A DNA stretch of 64,000 nt from Clostridiaceae bacterium (GTDB taxonomy: Bacteria > Bacillota > Clostridia > Lachnospirales > Lachnospiraceae). The notes under the pieces are model-generated. The model was given only the letters and a program-made list of their open reading frames with translations, was not told where the DNA came from and did no database searches. Position numbers and translations under genes: made by a program. Where the stretch lies: NCBI GenBank assembly GCA_910574345.1, contig CAJSZV010000012.1:91474-155473 (forward strand). The letters run 5' to 3'. Positions 1-8,601 of this stretch are shown here, piece by piece (positions within the stretch are counted from its first letter, which is position 1; each line of letters begins with the position of its first letter).

Positions 1-637
1 TCGTCTGAATGATGCTGCGAATCACCTCCGGCAGAAATGCGTCAAATTTCACTTCCAGTATCATGTCCCCCAGCTCATCCAAAACTCCGATATCTGATAT
101 TTTCTCTTCCAGAAACTTTCTGTGATACAAGGTCGTTCTGATGTGGGAATCAAAAGTAACCCTCACATTTCCTGCCTTCCAGATATACGGCTCCCTTATG
201 TAGGACACCAGCACCCTTGGCCGCAGCATCTGGCTGCGCATTTTTCCGTACAGCTCCTGTACCAGTCCTGACGGATGTTTCGGCATCCAGCTCAGCTCCC
301 CCGTCAAAAGCCGGCGGCACTCTTCCTCTGTGACCCTTGCGTCAAACTTTTTGCAGAGGCTGTTGTCCTTCACTTTCTTCTCCAAAGTAATATAGGAAAA
401 ATCGTCATTATAATACCGGATCCGAAACTTTTCCCGCCTGGAAACACCATTGATTTTCTCCTGCAAAGCCTTATCCTGATAATTGTCGAAATAGATACTC
501 CGTATTAAGTACCTGCCATCCGGACCTGTATGGCTGTCTGTTCTCATAACCGCTTTCAGGCGGCTTCTCAGTTCCAGGTACTGGGGATATCCGATCTGAT
601 ATTTCAGTTCATGACGAAAGCATGCCTCTTCGCTCAT
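1..637 (-). CDS. Polyphosphate polymerase (VTC) domain protein, 3' end outside window
   Basis: The minus frame is open from ATG at 637 to the window edge, giving about 212 residues. It starts MSEEACFRHELKYQIGYPQY, and the RHELKY opening followed by RYLIRSIYFDN and EKFRIRYYN is the pattern of VTC-type polyphosphate polymerase domains. The later EKKVKDNSLCKKFDARV and MILEVKFDAFLPE segments also fit the basic and acidic tunnel residues of the fold. A GGAGAGCGGGAAG ribosome site precedes the ATG. In clostridia this family often sits with DUF4956 and CotH-like genes; those would lie outside the window. The enzyme class is a family inference, and its substrate here is unproven. Confidence 0.8.
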   Translation of the reverse strand, partial: MSEEACFRHELKYQIGYPQYLELRSRLKAVMRTDSHTGPDGRYLIRSIYFDNYQDKALQEKINGVSRREKFRIRYYNDDFSYITLEKKVKDNSLCKKFDARVTEEECRRLLTGELSWMPKHPSGLVQELYGKMRSQMLRPRVLVSYIREPYIWKAGNVRVTFDSHIRTTLYHRKFLEEKISDIGVLDELGDMILEVKFDAFLPEVIRSIIQT

Positions 638-741
638 CTTCCCGCTCTCCTTTCCCGATGTCCATGACTTGCTGCTCACGAAAAGAGTATACGTTTGTTT
701 CCTGAAATGTACTTAAAATAGAATGTGTATTTTCTCTGAAC

Positions 742-777
742 AAAAAAGACTGCGGTACAAACATCGTACTCACAGTC
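742..777 (-). terminator. Intrinsic terminator of the two-component operon
   Basis: Read on the minus strand, GACTGTGAGTAC and GTACCGCAGTC form a stem around a 7-base loop, followed by TTTTTT. The hairpin overlaps the kinase stop codon (770-772). Confidence 0.8.
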
Positions 778-2050
778 CAACTTTAAAACAAATGCTTTTT
801 CCGCTGGGGCTTTTTACCGTAATCCTTCCCCCGTAAGCCTCCGCGATGGCCTGAGCCATGGACAGTCCAATCCCTGTTCCCCCGGTGTGGGCTGACCTGG
901 ACTTGTCCATTCGGTAAAAGCGGTCAAACAGCCGGTTGAGATCTGTCTTGTCCGGCAAATCGCAGGTATTGAATACTTCAATCCACACCTTTCCCCGCTT
1001 CCTGTATACATCCAGACGAATCTCGCCGCCCTCATCCGAATACCTCACCCCGTTATCCAAGAGAATGGAAATCACCTTCTGAATGGAATCCCGGTCCCCG
1101 TAAAATTCCACGCCGTCCTCAATGCTTTGGGAATAATGTCTCCCCCTGGCCTCTGCCAGAGCTTTAAAAGGTTCTGCTGCCTCCCAGGCGGCATCGCTTA
1201 AAGAAAACCGGCTTTTCTCAGGAAAAGGCGTCTCCTCATCCAGTCTTGACAAGGCTACCAGCTCCCCGGCCAGCTTGGCAAGGCGTCCCGCCTGTTTCTG
1301 TATATTGGCAATCCACTCATCTCCCTCATGCTCCATAGCCGCAATATCCGCGCTGGTGGCAATGGAAGTAATGGGAGTCTTAAGCTCGTGCCCCGCATCC
1401 GTGATAAACCGTTTCTGCCTCTCCATATTTTTCATATAAGGCCGCACTGCATATCTGGAAAAGAACATTACTAAAAGAAACACCAGAAAAAGACTTAACA
1501 CTCCAATGGCAAAAGACACCAGGAACAGGGACCGCATAAACTGCAGTTCCATGGATGAGTTGAGAAACAGAACAGCAGTCTCCCCTTCCTCTCTCCTCAC
1601 CACATACCGGAAATCCCCGTAATATCCTCTGTCTTTGTTCTTAGAAAAAACAGTCCTTCCGTACGCTTCTGCCGTCTCATTATCTATGGACGAGATATAA
1701 TCCCTAAATATCTCCCGCACTTCACCGGAAGAATCAAAGACCACTGTAAAAAAACGGGTGGTAAATTCCGCTTCTGGTCCAGCCCCCGCAAGTTCTCCCG
1801 GCAGATTCCGGAATAACTCTTCGTTCTGGTTCCCTCCACGGTCAGGCGGCCCTCCTTTTCCGGGAGGCATAGGCCTATGAGGGCCGCCATGGGGGCCGCG
1901 GCCATCTAAAAGGCTCATGGCCAGACGATCCTGCCTGGATGTTGTCTGAATATAATTGGCCCAGTTTATCCCGGCTGCAATGAGAAACATCACGGTTCCA
2001 AAGGCCGCCATAGCTGCCAGAACAAACCTTCTCTGCATCTTTCTCAGCAT
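770..2050 (-). CDS. Membrane sensor histidine kinase
   Basis: This 426-residue kinase has a TM helix at about 8-30, an extracytoplasmic sensor region, a second TM at about 175-200, a HisKA domain with the phosphoacceptor in FITDAGHELKTPITSIA, and an HATPase domain with N box (SILLDNGVRYSDEGG) and G box (GGTGIGLSMAQAIAEAYGG). The sensor loop begins with a Gly/Pro/His-rich stretch (about residues 50-75), which is unusual. Its start overlaps the response regulator stop by 7 nt, so the pair is probably translationally coupled. The signal is unknown. An intrinsic terminator follows directly. Confidence 0.93.
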   Translation of the reverse strand: MLRKMQRRFVLAAMAAFGTVMFLIAAGINWANYIQTTSRQDRLAMSLLDGRGPHGGPHRPMPPGKGGPPDRGGNQNEELFRNLPGELAGAGPEAEFTTRFFTVVFDSSGEVREIFRDYISSIDNETAEAYGRTVFSKNKDRGYYGDFRYVVRREEGETAVLFLNSSMELQFMRSLFLVSFAIGVLSLFLVFLLVMFFSRYAVRPYMKNMERQKRFITDAGHELKTPITSIATSADIAAMEHEGDEWIANIQKQAGRLAKLAGELVALSRLDEETPFPEKSRFSLSDAAWEAAEPFKALAEARGRHYSQSIEDGVEFYGDRDSIQKVISILLDNGVRYSDEGGEIRLDVYRKRGKVWIEVFNTCDLPDKTDLNRLFDRFYRMDKSRSAHTGGTGIGLSMAQAIAEAYGGRITVKSPSGKSICFKVGL

Positions 2051-2721
2051 CTGACCTCCTCTAAGGAATAACCGGCGCCTCTGGCCGTCCGAATCTCAAC
2101 GCTGCCGCCAATCCTCTTTAATTTCTTTCTGATAAATCCCACATAAGTCCAGACCACATTCAAATCGGCCTCTGAATCCTGTCCCCAGATCTTATCCATC
2201 AAATGACTGGTGGAAAAAACAAAATGAGGATGCCGCATAAACAATTCCATCAGCTGAAATTCCTTATTGTTCAGACGCACTGACTCTGGTCCGCATGCCA
2301 GTTCGTAACGGTTGCAGTCCAGACGCACATCGCCAAACTCCAGTATTAGGTCTGCATATGCCGTGTTTCTTCGGGAAAGGGCCTTCACCCTTGCGATAAA
2401 CTCTCTGGTGGCAAAGGGTTTCGGAAGATAATCGTCCGCTCCTGCCTCCAGACCTGCCACCCGATCCTCCACCTCCCCTTTAGCTGTCAGCATCAGTATG
2501 GGAACTTTGGCTCCCGTTCTCCTTATGGCCTTCAATACTTCCATTCCATCTGCCTTGGGCATCATAATATCCAGGACGATCACATCATATTCTCCGGCCT
2601 CAAAACACGCCAGAGCCGCCTCTCCATCATAGACAATATCCACAGAAAACTTATTCTTTTCCAGAAGAAATTTCAGGCCTTTTGCCAGTTCCAACTCATC
2701 CTCAGCAATCAAAACACGCAC
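2044..2721 (-). CDS. OmpR/PhoB-family response regulator
   Basis: The protein has 225 residues when started at GTG 2721, which is preceded by GAGGAGG; a longer upstream frame has no ribosome site and exceeds family length. The receiver domain starts MRVLIAEDELELAKG, with the phosphoacceptor Asp in VIVLDIMMPKADG and the conserved Lys in YLPKPFATREF. The C-terminal winged helix contains VVWTYVGFIRKKLKRIGG and RTARGAGYSL. It is the partner of the overlapping kinase downstream. Targets cannot be read from the sequence; the VTC-domain gene follows in the same orientation. Confidence 0.93.
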   Translation of the reverse strand: MRVLIAEDELELAKGLKFLLEKNKFSVDIVYDGEAALACFEAGEYDVIVLDIMMPKADGMEVLKAIRRTGAKVPILMLTAKGEVEDRVAGLEAGADDYLPKPFATREFIARVKALSRRNTAYADLILEFGDVRLDCNRYELACGPESVRLNNKEFQLMELFMRHPHFVFSTSHLMDKIWGQDSEADLNVVWTYVGFIRKKLKRIGGSVEIRTARGAGYSLEEVRC

Positions 2722-2898
2722 AATCCCAGCCTCCTCGTCTTTTTCTGGGTTTATTTTAACATAAAAGCTTCCTGCGCACAAATATTCATCTGCCGGTATC
2801 CGCTTCTTCTCTGCGGCATTTTTCCCGGAAAGCAATTATTCCAACATGGCGGTCTATAGATTCCGCGGCTTCTCCAGAAGCATGATCCCCTCTGTCCC

Positions 2899-4254
2899 CT
2901 AACCCCTGAAATTTTTCGGAAGACTGCTTTTCGTCTCAGAAAATTCCCTGTAAAACGGAAGGAATGTCTCCGGTTCACGAACCACACAGCCCGTAGGCTT
3001 ATGGGCCCGAATCAGATCCCCGCATTTGCCGCAGGTTAAGCACACCCGTTTGGGATTAATCCTTCCCTCTCTCAATATCTCATTGGCAAAATCCGGATCA
3101 GCAAATGACATTCTCCCAAACAACATGCCGTCACAAAGCCCTTCTTCCACAGCTCCTGCCGTAAACAGATCTGCGTATTGTCTTAAGTACGTAGGTGCTG
3201 ACCCGTAAACAATCATATCAGGAACCGCCTGTTTTACTGTACCAATACCGTTAATCATACGGTCTATGCCTGCAAGGGGATGCTCGTCAGGAGTGTATTT
3301 CCCCGCATCATAGGGTCTTGTCACATGGGTGGTAGCATAGGGATTGCCCATAGTCAGATTAATCATATCAATGCCGTATTGATCATGAAGTTCTTTCACC
3401 AGACGAATGGGCTCTTCAAAGTCCGGTGTCAGCCCTCCGCCTTCGCTTACACCAAATCCATAAGGATAGGGATAACCGTCATAAATCCCTAATCTCAGCG
3501 TCACCATAAAATGACTGTCCTCATAAGCTTTCGCGGCCAAAATTCCGTTTTTCAACAGTCTTGTACGGTTTTCATAGCTGCCTCCATAGATACCAGGCCG
3601 ATTGTAGGCGGAAGAAAGTTCTGCCAGAAGGTAGCCGTGGCAGGATTTCACGTCAACAGCGTCAAATCCGGCCTGTTTTGCCAGTTTCGCAGTTTCCCCG
3701 AATTTTTCCTCCAGACCTTTCAAATACTCGTCAGTGACAATGCAGGAATCATCGGCCTGCCGGTACTTTTCAAGCCATGGATGACGGTAGGCAATCATAG
3801 GTGCCGGCTTATTGTTGGGGTTAGAATAGCGGCCGCTGTGATTTGCCTGTAAAATCAGATAGGGTTCAAATCCGTTGGCCTTTCTTCCTGCCTCTTTCAC
3901 CGTATCTGTCAGACGTTTGTAATCCTCTACATTGTCTTTGGTGAGAAGAAGCTGAGTGGCGGAGGAACGCCCCTCCTCCTCCATGGAGATGGCCTCAAAC
4001 CAGATCATCCCGCTGCCTCCTGCTGCTGCATTGGTATATCGTCGAACGGTATAATCTGACGGCGAACCGCCGGGTGTGGAATCGGCCCCTTCCATAGGAG
4101 CCACTCCCAGGCGGTTTGGCAGAACAATATTTCTTATTTTCATCGGCTGTGCCAGAATTTTTGTATCTTTTGCAAAAGGCAGATGTAAGTTCAGTACCTT
4201 TGCTGCCTCTATAACCTGTTCTATATTTTTATAATGGAACTTTTCGTGTGCCAT
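2899..4254 (-). CDS. Old Yellow Enzyme-like NADH:flavin oxidoreductase
   Basis: This 451-residue FMN-dependent TIM barrel has the marks of the Oxidored_FMN family: NRLGVAPMEGADSTPGG near the N-terminus, an NHSGRY segment, and GFDAVDVKSCHGYLLAELSS with the catalytic-face His. A Cys cluster (CLTCGKCGDLIRAHKPTGC) near the C-terminus resembles the iron-sulfur motif of BaiCD/FadH-type ene-reductases, but the NAD(P)-binding C-terminal domain of those larger enzymes is absent. It is the last gene of the SDR/flavoprotein/GH43 operon and its start overlaps the GH43 stop by 26 nt. The likely role is reduction of an activated C=C bond; the substrate is unknown. Confidence 0.88.
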   Translation of the reverse strand: MAHEKFHYKNIEQVIEAAKVLNLHLPFAKDTKILAQPMKIRNIVLPNRLGVAPMEGADSTPGGSPSDYTVRRYTNAAAGGSGMIWFEAISMEEEGRSSATQLLLTKDNVEDYKRLTDTVKEAGRKANGFEPYLILQANHSGRYSNPNNKPAPMIAYRHPWLEKYRQADDSCIVTDEYLKGLEEKFGETAKLAKQAGFDAVDVKSCHGYLLAELSSAYNRPGIYGGSYENRTRLLKNGILAAKAYEDSHFMVTLRLGIYDGYPYPYGFGVSEGGGLTPDFEEPIRLVKELHDQYGIDMINLTMGNPYATTHVTRPYDAGKYTPDEHPLAGIDRMINGIGTVKQAVPDMIVYGSAPTYLRQYADLFTAGAVEEGLCDGMLFGRMSFADPDFANEILREGRINPKRVCLTCGKCGDLIRAHKPTGCVVREPETFLPFYREFSETKSSLPKNFRG

Positions 4255-6340
4255 AATCTGTTCTCCTTCCTCCGTTGTAACTTATCTGCCAGTCTGTAAA
4301 TTCTCCCCAGACCTCCCCCTGAACATAGATTCCCAGGGTCGCCCCCGTAAATCTCTTTCCTTTTTTAAGGCCCTCGCTGCTCAGATAGGATGTGTTCTCC
4401 AGCTTCTCCTGATGCAGGGTTTTGACCCCGTCTTTTGGGATCATGCAAAAAAAGGTTCTGGCCAGTCCCTCCGCTCTCATGGACAGACGGATGCTGCCTC
4501 CTTCTGACAGTTCTGCCTCCAGAGAGGAGATAACATTCCCTCTATGACCCTCTGCATCCTGCCTGTCTGACAGGCCTTCCCGAAGACAATCCTGAAATGG
4601 GATAAAGCTTTCTCTGACATAGCCATCTCCCGCATACTCCTGAAGGCAGAGCCCAAGGCTATGGTCTCTCATGCATACCCCGTATTTGATATAGCTGTTC
4701 TCATCATAGTAGCAGGTCATGCCAAGACTCTGGCCTTCCAAAAGCCTGGGGATCACCAGGTCACACCAGGCTTCAAGGTCAAATTCCTCCTGTCTCGTGA
4801 CAAAGACGCTGCGGAATTCCTTTGTGTTAAGATCCCCTTCCTGTCCCTTTAACCTTAAATGCTCCTTATGCCGGACTGCCTCCAGACAGAGGCGTTCCCC
4901 GTAAAGGGGCCTGGGGGTCATCCAGTCTCTGTTCTTCCAGCGGGGGTAGCCTCCCACTGCAGCTTGTCCTCCTGTTTGCTGTCCCTCACCGACAAAATAT
5001 GATACGGCATCCTCTCCCGCTTCGTCTCCAACGGCATTCTTATTATCCCCCGGCCTCCTTTTCCCGGCAAAGGGCAGTATCTGCTGATCCGAAGGCCCCC
5101 GGCCGTGATTGATCAGAGGCCAGCCCTCTGCAGTCCAGGTAAGAGGATCCAGGGCCGTCTCTCTCCCCAGGATTCCGTATCTGTCCGGGCCATCGCAATG
5201 TCCGGTATCTGCCTGTGCTTTGAACCCGCCGGTTCCATCTCCTGTTCCCAGCATTCTCAGGCACAGATAGACCACATACCATCTGCCATCGGGAAGCTGT
5301 ACCGGTTTTCCGTGGCCGCAGCACTGAATCAGGGCATTGTCATCCCACTGACGGAGAACGGGATTGTGAGGGCTGGGCTCATAGGGGCCCATAAGAGTCT
5401 TTGACCTTGCCGCCGTGATCCGGTGTCCCTTGCCTGTGCCGCCCTCTGCCAGAAAGAGATAATAATATCCCTTGTATTTTAGCAGATGCGGCCCCTCAGG
5501 CTTTCTCTTACAGTCCCCGTACCACAGCATGGATGCAGGAGACAGAAAGCTTTTGCAGTCCTTTGACAATTCCCGAATCCGGGCCCCCTTGTTGAGAACC
5601 ATGTACTTGCGGCCATCATCATCGTGAAAGATAGAAGGGTCGATCCCGTCATCATCAAGAAATACCGGCTCCTCATAGGGGCCCTCGGGCCGATGTGAGG
5701 AAGTGACCATCTGTACCCTCCGCTTCTCCATATCATCATTCATGCGGAGAGTCGCCGCAATATAGAAGCATCCGTCACAGTAGGAGATATCCGGCGCCCA
5801 GTATCCCATGCCCCCGCAAAGCCCGTCAAGTCCGGACCACTTAGGGTTCGTGACTGCATACCCTATGATCTTCCAGTGAACCAGATCTCTGGAATGGGAC
5901 ACGGAGATACAGGGAAAGAACATAAAGGTAGAATTGACCATATAGTAATCTTCCCCCACACGGACGATGGAAGGGTCCGGGCAGAAGCCTCTGCGCACGG
6001 GATTGTGGTATGTGTCCTCATAGGAACAGCCAAGCCTCTGTTCCAGATAGTCAAGAATCTCCCCCTTGTTCTCCCTGTATGCAAGATCCCACGGGGTCTC
6101 CCCCTTATTATTGGCCGAAAGGGGATTTAAGCCCACCCGCTCCACCAGATACCGGACCACATCTGCCTGTCCCGACAAGACCCCATAGTGAAGGGCACTG
6201 TTATATTCCTGATCCCTTGCCTGCATATTGGCTGCCGTGTTCTCGATAAGACGGCGCATTTCCTCCAGCTTCCCTGTCCTGGCCGCCTCCCAGACTTCCT
6301 CCGTCCGGATCTGCTCCATGGTTTTGTTCTGATTCTCCAT
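4229..6340 (-). CDS. Ankyrin repeat-GH43 glycosidase fusion
   Basis: In this 703-residue protein, residues about 10-105 form ankyrin repeats (NSALHYGVLSGQADVVRYLV, then GETPWDLAYRENKGEILDYL). From about 112 a GH43 five-bladed propeller follows: RGFCPDPSIVRVGEDYYMV with the base Asp, YWAPDISYCDGCFYIAAT, GIDPSIFHDDDG, and EGPHLLKYKGYYYLFLAEGG with the likely acid Glu. The C-terminal 230 residues look like the beta-sandwich found after GH43 xylosidases. There is no signal peptide, so it acts in the cytoplasm, probably on beta-xylosides or alpha-arabinosides (family inference). An ankyrin module in front of GH43 is unusual. Confidence 0.88.
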   Translation of the reverse strand: MENQNKTMEQIRTEEVWEAARTGKLEEMRRLIENTAANMQARDQEYNSALHYGVLSGQADVVRYLVERVGLNPLSANNKGETPWDLAYRENKGEILDYLEQRLGCSYEDTYHNPVRRGFCPDPSIVRVGEDYYMVNSTFMFFPCISVSHSRDLVHWKIIGYAVTNPKWSGLDGLCGGMGYWAPDISYCDGCFYIAATLRMNDDMEKRRVQMVTSSHRPEGPYEEPVFLDDDGIDPSIFHDDDGRKYMVLNKGARIRELSKDCKSFLSPASMLWYGDCKRKPEGPHLLKYKGYYYLFLAEGGTGKGHRITAARSKTLMGPYEPSPHNPVLRQWDDNALIQCCGHGKPVQLPDGRWYVVYLCLRMLGTGDGTGGFKAQADTGHCDGPDRYGILGRETALDPLTWTAEGWPLINHGRGPSDQQILPFAGKRRPGDNKNAVGDEAGEDAVSYFVGEGQQTGGQAAVGGYPRWKNRDWMTPRPLYGERLCLEAVRHKEHLRLKGQEGDLNTKEFRSVFVTRQEEFDLEAWCDLVIPRLLEGQSLGMTCYYDENSYIKYGVCMRDHSLGLCLQEYAGDGYVRESFIPFQDCLREGLSDRQDAEGHRGNVISSLEAELSEGGSIRLSMRAEGLARTFFCMIPKDGVKTLHQEKLENTSYLSSEGLKKGKRFTGATLGIYVQGEVWGEFTDWQISYNGGRRTDYGTRKVPL

Positions 6341-6376
6341 CTCTTCCCTTTCTTTTCTTCTCAGATAATACCGGAT

Positions 6377-8590
6377 TCAACGGTAAATGTCTCCTTCGCG
6401 GTAGGATTTCCACACCACCTCAAAGGCCTGATTCTCCAAAATCTCATCCAAAGGCCGGACTCTCCTCCACACGGCCTCTGTCTTACAGTCGCCGGCCACA
6501 TAGGATATCTCCTGAACCTCCCCCTCATGGGCCCGGCCGTCAGGGCCGTCAAGGGAAAATACCGCCAGCTCTGGTATCTGAATCTGACCACATGTTCCCG
6601 GCTCCTCCAAGTATACTGCAGAACCACGGCTTTTTCCTCCGTGATTCACATAGTCAATCATGGCATCCAGATAAACCTTCTGACAGATTCTCATGTCCAG
6701 ATACCTGTAAAACATGGACAGCCTGTCAGTCCTTCCTGGGTTCTCCTCCGGGGACATATCTGATCGGTTTCCTTCACGTTCCTCGTATCCCTTGGGCGCT
6801 CCTCGACCGGCTTCCCGGCCCTCCCCCATAAGCTCCTTAAGCTCCCTTTCAATCTCCAGTCTCATCTGTTCCATTCCCTTAAGGCTTCGCAGCATGGCTC
6901 CGTACCGGCTCATCTGCCCTGCCGCCTTTTTCCATAAGCTGCCGGGACTCCTCTCCGATTCCTCCACGTTCGCTTCTCTGTAACCTTCTTCTGTACTTCC
7001 CGCCGGCTGCCTGTCCTGACAGGCTTTTCCGTAGTCTTCCTCCGGGCTTCCCACCATCTGCCTGTCCTGCTTGGCTTCCCTGCAATGTCCCTCCGCACTT
7101 TCCACCATCTGCCTGTCCTGACAGGCTGTCCCGGCCTTCTCCGTGACCCTCTGTCTGACCCATGCTTTCTCCCCCATGGCGATCCACTGCCGGGCCTTGT
7201 CCATAATCTCTTTCTCCGTCTCCTCATTCCAGGTGCGAAGAGTATCTTTGTGGGCAGCGATAAACCGGGCCGCCCGGGTCGACCCCACCTGGCCTGCATT
7301 GAGGGCGCTTCCGCCGGGCCTGTAGATCCCGTGGGTTCCCGCCGCCTCGCCCACGGCAAAAAAACCCTCCACATTGGTCTGCCACCATTCATTGACCGAC
7401 AGGCCTCCGTTGTTGTGCTGGGCACAGACTGCCACCTCCAGCAGGTCCTTGGACAGATCCACCCCGTGTTCCAGATAAAAAGCCGCTGCCGGGCCGTTGA
7501 GCTGGCAGAGCCGCTCATAGGGCGTGTCCTGACAGGCTCCTGCCCGTTCAAGATACTCCTTTGTCTCCCTGGACAAGGCCTTAAAATCCACGGTCCTTCC
7601 GCCGGGATTCTGCCGGTAATCCAGCCACACCCGCCTCCCTCTCACACAGGTTTCCCGGTAGACCAAGAGATCAATCATGGAAGATCCCCCTGACACCTTC
7701 CTGGCGTCAAAGGGCCACTGGTAGCCCTTTAAAAAGATCTTATCCATCATTTCCTCCCTGGTCCCATAAAATTCCATAAGAAATTCCCGTTCATCACCGC
7801 CCTCCGGATCGGTGGACACAAAGCGGGGAAGGACCTGCATGTAGCTGCCGCTTACATTCCATCTGGGCTTTAGGGATGCAAGGCCGTACTGCCACTCCGT
7901 CAGATTCTTCCCAAGGCCCCCTGCCTCAAAGGCGATTCCGCTGGCTCCAAGCTGGCTCTGGGGATAGACGCTGTCCCGGTATATTCCCGCCGGTCCGCCG
8001 GTAGCATACACCAGATTGGTGCATTTCACCACCACATACCCCCCAAGATGCTTGTCCAGACAGAGGATTCCATAGACCTTATTGTCCTTGGTAAGAATCC
8101 GTATAACCTGAAAATTATCATAAATCGGGATTTTCTTCTCCCTCACCGCCCCCTCCAAGGCCTCGGTCATATACCGGGAGGTGTAGGGCCCCACGCTGGT
8201 CCCCCGGTCATTGGGGTCATGGTCTGTCTTGTAGCCCACAAACTCCCCGTACCGGTTGTGGGGAAAAGGAACTCCCAGCTCCACCAGCTTAAAAAATCCC
8301 TGACAGGAAAGAGCTGCCTCGCACAGGGCATGGTCACCGTCCACACAGCCGCCCTCAAAGAGCACCTCGGCCAGACGCCTCACACTGTCCCCCTGTCCGC
8401 CTGCCAGGGACAGTTTGTAGTAGGTCTGCTTGTCGGAGCCAGTGTTCCTGGAGGTCCCTGCATTTATATTCTCCGTCACCAGCACCACGTCCTCCACGCC
8501 GTACTGGCGCAGCCGGTCCGCCGCATTGAAGCCTGCCGCCCCGGAGCCTGCCACCACCGTATGGGCCTCCATGATCCGTATCTGTCCCAT
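6377..8590 (-). CDS. Fumarate reductase-type FAD flavoprotein with inserted repeats
   Basis: The protein has about 737 residues. The start is the ATG at 8590, with AGGGGGA about 7 nt upstream; an ATG two codons earlier touches the ribosome site. The N-terminal dinucleotide fold is HTVVAGSGAAGFNAADRLRQ, and the FAD signature NVEGFFAVGEAAGTHG lies at about 430. The succinate dehydrogenase/fumarate reductase/L-aspartate oxidase superfamily is clear, but the usual HGANRLGGN is replaced by HGIYRPGGSALNAGQ. Residues about 491-541 are three 17-residue tandem repeats in the helical tail. It sits 5 nt after the SDR stop. There is no signal peptide, so it is cytoplasmic. Substrate unknown. Confidence 0.86.
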   Translation of the reverse strand: MGQIRIMEAHTVVAGSGAAGFNAADRLRQYGVEDVVLVTENINAGTSRNTGSDKQTYYKLSLAGGQGDSVRRLAEVLFEGGCVDGDHALCEAALSCQGFFKLVELGVPFPHNRYGEFVGYKTDHDPNDRGTSVGPYTSRYMTEALEGAVREKKIPIYDNFQVIRILTKDNKVYGILCLDKHLGGYVVVKCTNLVYATGGPAGIYRDSVYPQSQLGASGIAFEAGGLGKNLTEWQYGLASLKPRWNVSGSYMQVLPRFVSTDPEGGDEREFLMEFYGTREEMMDKIFLKGYQWPFDARKVSGGSSMIDLLVYRETCVRGRRVWLDYRQNPGGRTVDFKALSRETKEYLERAGACQDTPYERLCQLNGPAAAFYLEHGVDLSKDLLEVAVCAQHNNGGLSVNEWWQTNVEGFFAVGEAAGTHGIYRPGGSALNAGQVGSTRAARFIAAHKDTLRTWNEETEKEIMDKARQWIAMGEKAWVRQRVTEKAGTACQDRQMVESAEGHCREAKQDRQMVGSPEEDYGKACQDRQPAGSTEEGYREANVEESERSPGSLWKKAAGQMSRYGAMLRSLKGMEQMRLEIERELKELMGEGREAGRGAPKGYEEREGNRSDMSPEENPGRTDRLSMFYRYLDMRICQKVYLDAMIDYVNHGGKSRGSAVYLEEPGTCGQIQIPELAVFSLDGPDGRAHEGEVQEISYVAGDCKTEAVWRRVRPLDEILENQAFEVVWKSYREGDIYR
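6968..7120 (-). repeat. Three 51-bp in-frame tandem repeats inside the flavoprotein gene
   Basis: Three consecutive 17-residue units begin QDRQMVESAEGH, QDRQMVGSPEED and QDRQPAGSTEEG. At DNA level each begins with CAGGACAGGCAG on the minus strand. The period is 51 bp, so copy-number change would keep the frame. Confidence 0.9.
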
Positions 8591-8601
8591 AACCATTCCC
8601 C

